A stretch of 60,655 bases of DNA from NCBI GenBank assembly GCA_002687905.1, contig NZBM01000006.1:1-60655 (forward strand), read 5' to 3'. Positions 35,193 through 44,703 of this stretch are shown one piece after another (position 1 is the first letter of the stretch; every line of letters starts with the position of its first letter). Position numbers and translations under genes: made by a program. The DNA is from a bacterium. GTDB lineage: Bacteria > Patescibacteriota > Minisyncoccia > Phycocordibacterales > JABMNX01. The notes below the pieces were generated by a model. The model worked only from the letters and a program-made list of their open reading frames with translations, had not been told where the DNA came from and did no database searches.

Positions 35193-35828
35193 TTATATCC
35201 CTGCTAAAAATGTTGAGATTGTGCCAATAAATCTAAATATAGGTGCGCCAAAGACAATTATAAATAATATGAGGAGCCCGAATGACAGAAAAATATTCCT
35301 TTCCATAATATTTCTGAAGTTTGAGTACTGCATTGACAGGCCAAGTGGCAATATGACAGACAAGACCTTTGAGCCATCAAGAGGCGGAATAGGAAGGAGG
35401 TTAATGACGGCGAGCAATACATTTATATATATGATCACACTTGCAAGTTCAACAAATGCAGGTGTAAGAAAATTTCCTGCTACACCAACGCGGATTAAAA
35501 CAGCAAAGAAAAGTGCAATTACAATATTAATGAGCGGCCCAGCAGCGGCAACCCACGCTTCTCCCCACTTTTGATTGCGAAGATTATAAGGATTGTATGG
35601 CACCGGCTTTGCATAGCCAAAAAGAAATGGTGAACTCGATAGTACTAATAGTCCTGGTAGAAGGATTGAGCCAAAAAGATCTAGGTGGCGAATCGGATTT
35701 AGCGTGAGCCTGCCTGCAATTCGCGCAGTTGGGTCTCCGAGCATATTTGCCGCGTAGCCATGAGCTACTTCATGCACCACCACAGAGAGAATGAGCACTA
35801 TAATAATGAATACAAAATCTATTTGCAT
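35193..35828 (-). CDS. Site-2 protease (M50) family membrane protein
   Basis: VVHEVAHGYAANMLGDPTARIAGRLTLNP (HExxH), NLLPIPPLDGSKVL. Confidence 0.92.
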   Translation of the reverse strand: MQIDFVFIIIVLILSVVVHEVAHGYAANMLGDPTARIAGRLTLNPIRHLDLFGSILLPGLLVLSSSPFLFGYAKPVPYNPYNLRNQKWGEAWVAAAGPLINIVIALFFAVLIRVGVAGNFLTPAFVELASVIIYINVLLAVINLLPIPPLDGSKVLSVILPLGLSMQYSNFRNIMERNIFLSFGLLILFIIVFGAPIFRFIGTISTFLAGI

Positions 35829-35913
35829 AGCTGTGTAGTGAATGATAGCATCTAGCAGACCTTTACACGAAGTGTCATCTAGGTCTGGTGACCCAGTTAA
35901 ATCCTTTCAATCT

Positions 35914-36171
35914 ATGCTCTTTTTTGTCTATGTACTCCAATCGAGTAAAGATAAGAAATTTTACACTGGATATACAAGAGATTTGAAAGGACGATTTGAG
36001 GAACATTCAAAAGGTAGAGTGTCTTCGACCAAAGACAGGAGACCACTGAAGTTAATATATTACGAAGCATGCATTAGCAAAGAGGATGCATTGCATCGTG
36101 AAAATTATCTTAAGACTCATCACGGTAGAATGTTCCTAGGCAAAAGACTCAAATCGTATTTAACCGGGTGA
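35914..36171 (+). CDS. GIY-YIG nuclease family protein
   Basis: FVYVLQSSKDKKFYTGYTRDLKGRFEEHSKGRV. Confidence 0.9.
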   Translation: MLFFVYVLQSSKDKKFYTGYTRDLKGRFEEHSKGRVSSTKDRRPLKLIYYEACISKEDALHRENYLKTHHGRMFLGKRLKSYLTG

Positions 36172-36186
36172 AACAAGTACAAAGAA

Positions 36187-36244
36187 CCCCGGTGAAATTA
36201 CGGTCGCTTCGCAACCGACTTGTCTCCGACAAGATTTCACGGGG
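36187..36244 (+). promoter_or_regulatory. Candidate three-way-junction leader RNA upstream of rpmB
   Basis: ccccggtgaaat/atttcacgggg stem enclosing cggt..accg and cttgt..acaag hairpins. Confidence 0.5.
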
Positions 36245-36288
36245 TATAAGAACTTCTAATTCGTAAAATACTCATAAGAATTTCTAAT

Positions 36289-36531
36289 ATGGCAAACACA
36301 TGCCCAATTACAGGAAAAAGTTCAAAGGTTGCTGGCGGCTACAGCAACCGTGTTCGTGCTACCAAATTTACTCCGACCGGAAAAGTGCGACGCAAAGTAA
36401 ATCTTCAGAAGAAAAAGATCTTCATTCCTGAGCTTAACAAGCATGTCACGCTAAACCTCTCCACTAAGGCAATTAAGACAATAAACAAAAACGGGGCATA
36501 CAAAACCCTAAAAGCCGCAGGACTTATTTAA
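36289..36531 (+). CDS. rpmB: Ribosomal protein L28
   Basis: MANTCPITGKSSKVAGGYSNRVRATKFTPTGKVRRKVNLQKKK. Confidence 0.95.
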   Translation: MANTCPITGKSSKVAGGYSNRVRATKFTPTGKVRRKVNLQKKKIFIPELNKHVTLNLSTKAIKTINKNGAYKTLKAAGLI

Positions 36532-37411
36532 ACCGTAAGTTTTCACCGTCTGAGATAAAAAGTGCCGCTCCTGAAAAAGTATTAAGGAGCGGTATTTCAA
36601 ATTGCTCAAACAAATCCGTCACTTCTTTGTTGGGATGTCCGTAGCGATTTTTCTCCCCCGCAGAAACCACTACGTGCTCTGGATCAACAAAACCGAGAAA
36701 ACTGATGTCGGTTGAGGTCTTTGACCCATGGTGCCCTGCTTTAAGAACTGTGCTTTGAAGACTTTTCCCATCAATCTCTACCAAATATTTCTCAATGCTC
36801 TTTGGCGAGTCGCCCGTTAACATAAAAGACGTATCGCCATAGACAAGTTTCCCTATTATTGAAGCTGCATTTGTATCAATTTCACTTACATCCCTGTCTG
36901 GAAACAAAATATTAAAACTTGCTTCATCTGAAAGATTGATTTTCATACCACGCCGAGCAAGTACTTGCTCGGCGTTTGACTCACCAAGCACCTCAGCGAG
37001 AGATTCATACACTCCTGTATCACTTTTAGCTCCCGACTCAATAAAATAATCAACATTGTAACGCTCAAGCACCTCAACAAGCCCGGCAATGTGATCTTTA
37101 TCGGGATGCGTTGCAACAACAACATCAATGGAACGATCATAAAACGGCATAAGCTTCTCAAGCTCGCGAAGCACGCTCCTGTCCGGTCCACCGTCAATTA
37201 ACATTTGACTGCCATTTGGCGCTTCAACGAATATAGCATCCCCCTGCCCAACATTAAGAAATGCCACTGTAAGCAATTCACCGTGCTCCTCAGAGAGGAG
37301 CGCGGTCCATATAAATACATTAATGAGAAAAAAGACTGTGAGACTTAAAACTTTAAAGTGATCTCTCATACCAAAATTATACCCGTGATATACTGCTTGC
37401 ATGGAATACAA
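36524..37411 (-). CDS. ComEC/Rec2-type metallo-beta-lactamase-domain protein
   Basis: VAFLNVGQGDAIFVEAPNGSQMLIDGGPD..ATHPDKDHIAGL..LKAGHHGSKTSTD. Confidence 0.92.
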   Translation of the reverse strand: MYSMQAVYHGYNFGMRDHFKVLSLTVFFLINVFIWTALLSEEHGELLTVAFLNVGQGDAIFVEAPNGSQMLIDGGPDRSVLRELEKLMPFYDRSIDVVVATHPDKDHIAGLVEVLERYNVDYFIESGAKSDTGVYESLAEVLGESNAEQVLARRGMKINLSDEASFNILFPDRDVSEIDTNAASIIGKLVYGDTSFMLTGDSPKSIEKYLVEIDGKSLQSTVLKAGHHGSKTSTDISFLGFVDPEHVVVSAGEKNRYGHPNKEVTDLFEQFEIPLLNTFSGAALFISDGENLRFK

Positions 37412-37982
37412 GGAACAAAAATTTAATCTCCCAGAACTAAAAGGGCTCTCTTCAAAACAGATAGAAGTGCACCTAGGCCTCTACGCTGGTTATGTAAAGC
37501 ATGTAAATCTCATTCGCGAAAAAATTGCCGAGCTCGAGAGTGATAAAGAGAAAAATGCCTATCTTATTGCAGAGCTACGACGCAGATTTTCATTTGAATT
37601 TGACGGTATGCGAATGCATGAGTATTACTTTGAGGGTTTTGAGAGTGGAGCTAAAGAAATTAGTGAAGGTGAGTTAAAAAATGCGCTTGCAGAGAAATAC
37701 GGAAGCTTTGAAAACTTTATAGAACACTTCAAAGCTGTTGGCATGAGCCGTGGCATTGGGTGGACCACTCTTTATTGGGATCCAAAAGGAAACACTCCAC
37801 ACGTAACTTGGGTAGGAGACCACGAACTCGGCACACTATCAGGACTTCCAATACTTGTTGCGATGGATATGTGGGAGCACGCATTTATGGTGGACTATGT
37901 GCCGAGCGAGAAAGTGAGCTACATAGATGCATTTCTCTCAAATCTAAATTGGGAAGTAGTAGAGAACCGATTCTCAAGCTAA
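37401..37982 (+). CDS. Superoxide dismutase (Fe/Mn family)
   Basis: HLGLYAGYVKHVN..FENFIEHFKAVG..GWTTLYWD..LVAMDMWEHAFMVDY. Confidence 0.9.
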   Translation: MEYKEQKFNLPELKGLSSKQIEVHLGLYAGYVKHVNLIREKIAELESDKEKNAYLIAELRRRFSFEFDGMRMHEYYFEGFESGAKEISEGELKNALAEKYGSFENFIEHFKAVGMSRGIGWTTLYWDPKGNTPHVTWVGDHELGTLSGLPILVAMDMWEHAFMVDYVPSEKVSYIDAFLSNLNWEVVENRFSS

Positions 37983-38050
37983 TTAAAAATTAGACTTATT
38001 CTCCATTTCTGCTCCATGGAGCAGAAATGGAGATAGAAAAAGCCTTGTTT

Positions 38051-38098
38051 TAAGCCAGAATTTGCGACTCAACCGGTTGAGTCGATTATTTTGGCTTA
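38051..38098. repeat. Dispersed palindromic repeat family B, copy 3
   Basis: taagccagaatttgcgactcaaccggttgagtcgattattttggctta. Confidence 0.8.
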
Positions 38099-39552
38099 TT
38101 TAACTTCCAAATTAGGAGGCCATAAAAAGCATAAAGAACGATTACGAAAATAAATGGGAAATTATCTATTTGAACTGACGCAAAAGGAAGGCGTGCAAAG
38201 AAATCTACAATCGTTAGCTGATATGTAAGGAGTGCATAGGAGATAAAAGCAAATGGTAATGATAGACCAACGCTAAGAAGCCCGACAACACCCGTAAGAA
38301 AGCCAATGAGCATGGTTATGGGCACAACAATCAGAACTAGTAGATTTACTGGAAGAGATACTAGTGAAAGTTCGCCTACTTGGTAGAGCAGAAGTGGTAA
38401 AACAAAGATTTGAGTTGCTACTGTCGCTACTGCAAACTCACGAAGCTGTAATCGTGTAGGTACAAATTTAAAATATTTCTCAATTTTTGGTGCAAGATAG
38501 ATTAATCCAAGCGTTGCAAGAAAAGAAAGTTGAAATGATGCATCAAAAATCAAAATTTTTGGATTGTGGAGAACCATTATAAATCCTGCAATGAAAAGTG
38601 CTCGCGTGATTGCATACGTTCTTCCTGTTGCGCGCGCAACAATAACCAAAAGCGCCATAATGCTTGCACGAACTATGGTCGCTGAAGCGCCAGTCATTAA
38701 TGCAAATAGAACTATTGCACTAGAACCAAGGGCCATACCAAATGCTTGGGGCAAAAATGAAAAGGTGCGCATAAGAGCTTCTGCGACAATGGTTACGTTG
38801 TACCCAGAGAGAACAACTATATGAATTATTCCGGTCGCTCTGAAATCATCTTGAAGCTCTTCGCCGAGGGACTGCTTTGCTCCCACAACAAGGCCGCCCA
38901 AAAGAGACGACTGTGGGTCGGGAATTATTTTCTCAACACTTTCAAGAAATTTATTTTTTACTGAGAACAGAGTCCTTTTTACAAAATTCCCATGACCACG
39001 CGACATAAGAATGGCTTCGGGGAATACCATCTGGTAAAAGATGTCATCTTTCCCAAGAAATTTGTCATAAGCGAAGTAATCGCCATCGTCTGCCACAAAA
39101 CCACTCGGCTTCATTAGCTCTCCTGATATAGAAATGCGGTCTCCATATTTAAACTCTGGATGACTAGCTCCATGAATCAACATTTTCTCACTCACATCAC
39201 TTCCACCCACGCTTTCAAGAAGAACCGTGAGTTTCGTATTTGTTTCTCTAATATCAGGTTCATCAATTACGACTCCAATTACCTCAATGTGCCTGTTGAT
39301 CTGTGCTTCTAGTAATAGATTCCCTTTATTTAAATCGGCAAAATCAAAGCGAAGAACCCCTAAACCAACACCGAGAACAACCACAGAGATAATTATTGAC
39401 TTACTGTGTCTGCTTAGCGCCGCGATTCCCAAAAGAATCGCGGCGAGTGCTAAAAGAAAGATGGAAAAATAAAATCCTAAATCAAAAAAGGAGCGCCAGA
39501 GCACCCCAAAACCAAAAGCAATGATAAAAATATATGGAATGTGCTTCATCAA
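38086..39552 (-). CDS. comEC: ComEC/Rec2 competence-domain membrane protein
   Basis: LVVGAKQSLGEELQDDFRATGIIHIVVLSGYNVTIVAEAL; no MBL domain in this ORF. Confidence 0.9.
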   Translation of the reverse strand: MMKHIPYIFIIAFGFGVLWRSFFDLGFYFSIFLLALAAILLGIAALSRHSKSIIISVVVLGVGLGVLRFDFADLNKGNLLLEAQINRHIEVIGVVIDEPDIRETNTKLTVLLESVGGSDVSEKMLIHGASHPEFKYGDRISISGELMKPSGFVADDGDYFAYDKFLGKDDIFYQMVFPEAILMSRGHGNFVKRTLFSVKNKFLESVEKIIPDPQSSLLGGLVVGAKQSLGEELQDDFRATGIIHIVVLSGYNVTIVAEALMRTFSFLPQAFGMALGSSAIVLFALMTGASATIVRASIMALLVIVARATGRTYAITRALFIAGFIMVLHNPKILIFDASFQLSFLATLGLIYLAPKIEKYFKFVPTRLQLREFAVATVATQIFVLPLLLYQVGELSLVSLPVNLLVLIVVPITMLIGFLTGVVGLLSVGLSLPFAFISYALLTYQLTIVDFFARLPFASVQIDNFPFIFVIVLYAFYGLLIWKLNKPK

Positions 39553-39980
39553 GACCCGTTGTCTATCGCCTCATTTGCGAGGCGATCGGCCTCGCTGTTT
39601 TCCTCGCGTGGGATGTGAGTAAAAGTCACATTTGGAAAATCCTTCACCCTTAAATTATGTATTTTTATAAACTGACCATGTAGTGTTTCTTCTTTTATTT
39701 TGTAATTTCCTGACAACTGCTCTTTTATGAGTTCACTGTCAAGTTTTATTTCAACCTCTGACCCCGCAAGTCCTAATTTTTTTGCTTCGCTTAATCCAAG
39801 ATATACTGCCTCATATTCTGCCCAGTTGTTTGTTCTCTCTCCTAAAAAAGAATGTGCCTCTTTAAGTACTTTTCCATTTTCATCATAAATAATAGCTCCA
39901 GCACCAGCTGGTCCTGGGTTACCTCTTGCTCCACCGTCAGTGTATATTATTATCTTCTTCACACACCACAACGATACCAT
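39549..39980 (-). CDS. rnhA: RNase H family protein
   Basis: KKIIIYTDGGARGNPGPAGAGAIIYDENGK..NNWAEYEAVYLGL..DSELIKEQLSGNYK. Confidence 0.88.
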   Translation of the reverse strand: MVSLWCVKKIIIYTDGGARGNPGPAGAGAIIYDENGKVLKEAHSFLGERTNNWAEYEAVYLGLSEAKKLGLAGSEVEIKLDSELIKEQLSGNYKIKEETLHGQFIKIHNLRVKDFPNVTFTHIPREENSEADRLANEAIDNGS

Positions 39981-40018
39981 AAACACAACTACTACGATAT
40001 ATCGTAGTAGTTGTGTTT
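39981..40018. promoter_or_regulatory. Perfect 38-bp palindrome (operator-like) abutting the rnhA start
   Basis: aaacacaactactacgata|tatcgtagtagttgtgttt; contains TACGATATATCGTA. Confidence 0.7.
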
Positions 40019-40415
40019 ATTTCAAGTTTTTCCATCTACCTCGCCCCATAGGGGGAAGTCCGCCACGGGAAAGAGATTCAATGTCTTTCCAAAACTTTTC
40101 TTTTTGCTTTTTCTCCTTAAAGAAAGAGAGTACTGTTGAAAAACCTCCTCTATCCATTTTTACGTGAAGCCTTCGAATTGTAGAGGGGCTAACTTTTAAG
40201 GTCCTTTGTATATAAAGATACGAAACATTTTCTGACAACATAAAAAGTATGGACAAACGCTTTGCGAACATTGTTCGCTCGGTACCTGTAAAGATCTCAC
40301 CAAGGAAAGAGCGACCTCGAAAGTTTTCTTTGAGATTTAATATGTGTTGATTAAAGCGATCGCTAATTTGTTCGTATATTTTATCTTCAACTTGTTGCGT
40401 AGATATATGGGGCAT
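40017..40415 (-). CDS. TrpR/YerC-YecD-like transcriptional regulator
   Basis: FLGEIFTGTERTMFAKRLSILFMLSENVSYLYIQRTLKVSPSTIRRLHVKM: Trp-repressor-like HTH; start MPHIST. Confidence 0.8.
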   Translation of the reverse strand: MPHISTQQVEDKIYEQISDRFNQHILNLKENFRGRSFLGEIFTGTERTMFAKRLSILFMLSENVSYLYIQRTLKVSPSTIRRLHVKMDRGGFSTVLSFFKEKKQKEKFWKDIESLSRGGLPPMGRGRWKNLK

Positions 40416-40439
40416 ACCACTACGATATATCGTAGTGGT
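40416..40439. promoter_or_regulatory. Perfect 24-bp palindrome (operator-like) abutting the TrpR-like gene start
   Basis: accactacgata|tatcgtagtggt. Confidence 0.75.
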
Positions 40440-40471
40440 TAGTCTAACAAGTTTGGTCTTGTTAGTAATCA

Positions 40472-42181
40472 TTAAACTATGTCAATTATACGAAGTCGAA
40501 GCTCTGGAAAGTTTCCAAACGTTGATCTTTCTATTGAGGCTATGAGATTAAGAGCTCTACCTTCTTCAATTTTTTTTGAATAACTCTCGGTGTTGCCGAA
40601 AAATCCAATTGCTTTTATATTTTTCTCACCATTTTGAAATGTAAGCTCAAGATGATCCTTACTTTTCCCAAATTGCCGTACTGAAACTGGGGTAATATCT
40701 TCAAAAAGAAACACTGGTTTTGGATTTCCAATGCCAAAAGGAGAAAGAGCTTCAATGTGTTTGTAGTTTTGCCAGTTTACATCGTCAAGCCAGAGCTTTT
40801 TATCTACCGCAAGCACTTCTCCACTCTCGCCTGAGCGCACTTTCTCATATGCGCCAGTCAAAACTTCCGGTAAATGATGCACATTTTCATTGGTCACAGA
40901 AAAACCACCTGAAAATCTGTGTCCTCCAAACTCAACAAGGGTATCTTTAACCTCTTCCATCATTACTGAAAGGTCAACACTTCCATCTGAGCGGCACGAA
41001 CCTTTTAAAACTCCTCCCGACTCACCACCTTCCCTTCCCCAAAGGCACACCGGACGCTGATACGTATCCATCAAACTATTTGCTGCAAGACCAAGTAGTG
41101 CCGGCTTCCAGTTTGGATTGCCCATGACAATAAGAGAACCCGCATCATCGCCTGTTTTCTCGATTCTTTTCTTAATATCTTTAACAATCGCTGCGACAAC
41201 TCCTTTCCTCTCGTTGTTTATCTTGTCCAAATGATCACTCAGCGTATCAGCTTCGCTCTCATCGCGCGTGCGAAGTAAATTAAACGCCTCGTCTGGTCTG
41301 TCCATTCTGGATGCGGCGTTTATCCTCGGCGCTATCATAAATCCAATGTCGTCTTCCGTAAGCTCTCTTTGCTTCATCCGGAGTTTTCGACAAAGCTTCA
41401 TTAACCCCGGGCGAGGAGATTTTCTAAGGACAATCAGACCGTAGCGCGCAATAGCGCGGTTTTCTCCGACCAGTGGCACCATATCAGCTACTGTTGCAAT
41501 GCCTGCCACATCAAGTAGCCATTTTTCCCAACCAACCTTCAGATCAAAATCACCTTTTTTAATTAACCCCTGAACTAATTTAAACGCTACACCTGAACCG
41601 CATAAATCTTTAAATGGATATTCTTCTCCATCTTGTTTTGGGTTAAGGATTGTGTAGGCATCCGGCAAAGTTCCATTTGGTAAGTGGTGGTCTGTAATAA
41701 TTACATCAATTTTGTGAGTATTTGCATGCTCTACTTCAGCAACGTCTGTGATTCCAACGTCAACTGTGATTATCAAATTCACATTTTCGCGCTCAAGCTT
41801 ATCAATTGCACTAGCATTCAGCCCATAACCCTCAACATGCCTGTGTGGAATGTAGTTGGTAAAGTTTTCATAGCCAATTTTTACAAAAAAATCATGCAAA
41901 AGCACCGCCCCAGGTATGCCATCGCAATCATAGTCGCTATAAATTGCTATTCGCTCTTTATTTTCAATTGCCAAAAGAATTCTTTTAACCGTCCTCTCCA
42001 TATTTTTCATTAAAAATGGGTCGTGCGTGTGATTTTCATAGTCAGTATTTAAAAACTCTTCCGCGTCCTCTCTTTTTTTAATAGAACGACTCCATAGTAA
42101 ATCAGAAAGAAATTTAGGATACACCTCTAGTTCCTTCTTTGTGCTTTTGTCTATCTTTTTGCGCAGTGTGTAGGGCTTCAT
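40472..42181 (-). CDS. recJ: Single-stranded-DNA-specific exonuclease RecJ
   Basis: IAIYSDYDCDGIPGAVLLHDFF..NLIITVDVGITDVAEVEHAN..VIITDHHLPNG; likely start MKPYTLRKK. Confidence 0.93.
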   Translation of the reverse strand: MKPYTLRKKIDKSTKKELEVYPKFLSDLLWSRSIKKREDAEEFLNTDYENHTHDPFLMKNMERTVKRILLAIENKERIAIYSDYDCDGIPGAVLLHDFFVKIGYENFTNYIPHRHVEGYGLNASAIDKLERENVNLIITVDVGITDVAEVEHANTHKIDVIITDHHLPNGTLPDAYTILNPKQDGEEYPFKDLCGSGVAFKLVQGLIKKGDFDLKVGWEKWLLDVAGIATVADMVPLVGENRAIARYGLIVLRKSPRPGLMKLCRKLRMKQRELTEDDIGFMIAPRINAASRMDRPDEAFNLLRTRDESEADTLSDHLDKINNERKGVVAAIVKDIKKRIEKTGDDAGSLIVMGNPNWKPALLGLAANSLMDTYQRPVCLWGREGGESGGVLKGSCRSDGSVDLSVMMEEVKDTLVEFGGHRFSGGFSVTNENVHHLPEVLTGAYEKVRSGESGEVLAVDKKLWLDDVNWQNYKHIEALSPFGIGNPKPVFLFEDITPVSVRQFGKSKDHLELTFQNGEKNIKAIGFFGNTESYSKKIEEGRALNLIASIERSTFGNFPELRLRIIDIV

Positions 42182-42204
42182 ATTAGCTATTGTATAATAC
42201 ACGA

Positions 42205-42615
42205 ATGAGTAAAGACTTATTTCTAAAAATAATCGCAGGAGAAGTGCCTTCAGAGAAGGTCTATGAAGACGAGCACACATTTGCTTTCCTTGATATAAAT
42301 CCAAATAATCCAGGGCACACCCTTGTAGTGCCAAAAAAATACTCGAGAAACATTATTGATATTGAAGAGGAAGACTGGCTAAATTTAATGAAAACTGCCA
42401 GAAAACTGGCGCCTATAATAATGAAAGCTATGGGAGCTACTGGAGTAAATGTTTATATGAACAATGAACCTTCTGCTTTCCAGGTCATATTTTACACTCA
42501 CGTACACATAATCCCAAGGCACGACGACGATAGGCTTGAGGTATGGAAAGGCAGACCCTACAAAAGTGAAGAAGAGCAAAAAGAAGTAGCAGATAAGATA
42601 CGGTCACTGCTTTAA
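42205..42615 (+). CDS. HIT family protein
   Basis: FLKIIAGEVPSEKVYEDEHTFAFLDINPNNPGHTLVVPKKY..FYTHVHIIPRH. Confidence 0.94.
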   Translation: MSKDLFLKIIAGEVPSEKVYEDEHTFAFLDINPNNPGHTLVVPKKYSRNIIDIEEEDWLNLMKTARKLAPIIMKAMGATGVNVYMNNEPSAFQVIFYTHVHIIPRHDDDRLEVWKGRPYKSEEEQKEVADKIRSLL

Positions 42616-42834
42616 CTTAGACAGACGACCTCCTCAATTGTGATCTTTTTTCTTTGTACGCCAATTTATTTCAAAGGAAATTGAATGCTTGTTTGGAATA
42701 GTCCATTTTGAAAAGCGAAAGCAAAGAAACTGAAACTTGTTTTCAGTGATTTTTCCAAACCCAAATCTATTTAGAGTAAATTCTATGTCTACCACTATTT
42801 TTTAAGAAATATACTATTTAGATAAAAATACACT

Positions 42835-43920
42835 CTACTTTAGAGCTTCAATTCCTGGAAGCGTTCCCTTGTTTAAATACCCAAGCATTGCACCTCCGCC
42901 GGTTGAAACAAAAGAAATATCATCTTCAATTTTAAGCTTTGCTATTGAAGCCACAGTATCGCCCCCTCCTACAACAGAGTGAGTGGAACTTTCTTTAATA
43001 CTTTTCACAACCTCCTCGGTGTAGAAACAAAAACCATCTTCATATGGTCCAAGTGGTCCATTTAAGAGAATAAATTTAGCTTCGCTTATTAGTTTCTTGA
43101 GTTTCTCTAGTGTTTTAGGCCCAATATCCACTATCTTATCTTCCGGGAGCACCTCTTCAGGTTTTTTGGTATTTTCCTCTCCGTTATTTATGACTGTTAC
43201 ATCACTTGGAATCATTACCTTATCTAAATATCTATCTAGGTTTGCAGGTTTTTCTGATACTCTCGATTTCCCAACCTCATATCCTTTTGCTTTGAAAAAA
43301 TCATTAACAAGTGCTCCACCAATAAATACAGTGTCGTAGACTTCCAGAAATTTCTCTATTAAAGGCTCCTTCGTTTCAAACTTCGCTCCTCCGAGAATAA
43401 AAATTGAAGGTGAAACAGGATTTCTTGCTTTATCAAGCTCTTCAATTTCTTTTTGAAGTTGCACTCCGGCGTAACTTGGTAGAAGTTTTGGTAAGCCAAC
43501 AATGGATGAATGTGCGCGATGGCTAACGGAAAACGCTTCGTTTACATAAATTTCTCCAAATGAAGATAGGTGTTTTGAAAAAACCTCATCGTTTAGAGTC
43601 TCACCTTCATTTTGACGAAGGTTTTCAAGCATAACAATGTCTCCATCAACCATTTTCTCAATTTCTGACTCACCGAAAGAAATTTTTATATGTTTACTTA
43701 GCTCGTCTGAGACAGGCTTTAGTGTTTCTTCCTTACTTCTTCCAATATGACCAATGAGTATTACCTTCGCACCTTTATCAGTCAGGGTTTTTAGAGTTGG
43801 GAGAAGCTTTTTTAAACGAAAATTATTCTTTACCGCACCATTTTCAATTGGGACATTTAATCCGGCGCGCACAATAACCTTTTTACTTTTTATATCTCCT
43901 ATTTCACTTAATCCTTTCAT
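42835..43920 (-). CDS. pgk: Phosphoglycerate kinase
   Basis: KVIVRAGLNVPIENG..VSHRAHSSIVGLPKLLPSYAG..VGGGDTVASI..FVSTGGGAMLGYL. Confidence 0.96.
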   Translation of the reverse strand: MKGLSEIGDIKSKKVIVRAGLNVPIENGAVKNNFRLKKLLPTLKTLTDKGAKVILIGHIGRSKEETLKPVSDELSKHIKISFGESEIEKMVDGDIVMLENLRQNEGETLNDEVFSKHLSSFGEIYVNEAFSVSHRAHSSIVGLPKLLPSYAGVQLQKEIEELDKARNPVSPSIFILGGAKFETKEPLIEKFLEVYDTVFIGGALVNDFFKAKGYEVGKSRVSEKPANLDRYLDKVMIPSDVTVINNGEENTKKPEEVLPEDKIVDIGPKTLEKLKKLISEAKFILLNGPLGPYEDGFCFYTEEVVKSIKESSTHSVVGGGDTVASIAKLKIEDDISFVSTGGGAMLGYLNKGTLPGIEALK

Positions 43921-44678
43921 GCTTCGTTTGCGATTCTAAGAATCTCATTAAACTCCTCTACCACCAAAGAAGCATGCCCCACTAAAAAACCATCCACTTC
44001 CCCACCAGAGAGAATAGCTCCAGCATTTTCTGGCTCAACAGAGCCTCCATATATGATTCGCACTCTTGTTGCGATGCTTCTCTCGTACATCTCGCTTAAC
44101 ACTTTTTGTATAAAAATCTTCATCTCATGCATGTCATCCGGCTTCATAGCGTCTTTATCTGACTTTCCAATTGCCCAAATCGGTTCATACGCAATAACAA
44201 CCCTCTTTACATCATTAGCTGAAACGCCATCAAGTCCTCCTTCTATCTCTTTTTTAAGAAAATTTAGGTAATCACCATGTTCATCTCTTTTTACTTCACC
44301 AATGCAAAGAATTGGAGTTATTCTTTCTTTAATAAGAATGTGTATCTTCTCGTTTACCTCGATATCTGTCTCTCCAAGTGCTCTTCTTTCTGAATGTCCA
44401 ACCAGAGAATAGGTTGCGCCCACACTTTTAGCTTGCGTAGCACTAACTTCGCCAGTGTGAGAGCCCTTCTCTTCCCAAAATACATCTTGGGATGCAAAGC
44501 TAACTTTGTTTCCAGAGTATGCACAGGTAATCTCCCCTAAAAACATAGATGGAGGAGCTATAACAGTCTCAACATTTTTAAGAGTTGAAGCTTTTTTCTT
44601 AATACCTTCAAAAAGCTCGTTTGCTTCCTCAACGCTCGCTGGGTTCATCTTCCAGTTTGCAACAACTAGCTTCTTCAT
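43917..44678 (-). CDS. tpiA: Triosephosphate isomerase
   Basis: VANWKMNPAS..GHSERRALGETD..VIAYEPIWAIG..IIYGGSVEPENA. Confidence 0.97.
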   Translation of the reverse strand: MKKLVVANWKMNPASVEEANELFEGIKKKASTLKNVETVIAPPSMFLGEITCAYSGNKVSFASQDVFWEEKGSHTGEVSATQAKSVGATYSLVGHSERRALGETDIEVNEKIHILIKERITPILCIGEVKRDEHGDYLNFLKKEIEGGLDGVSANDVKRVVIAYEPIWAIGKSDKDAMKPDDMHEMKIFIQKVLSEMYERSIATRVRIIYGGSVEPENAGAILSGGEVDGFLVGHASLVVEEFNEILRIANEA

Positions 44679-44703
44679 TTTGCTATTCTAGCATGCAAAT
44701 TCT

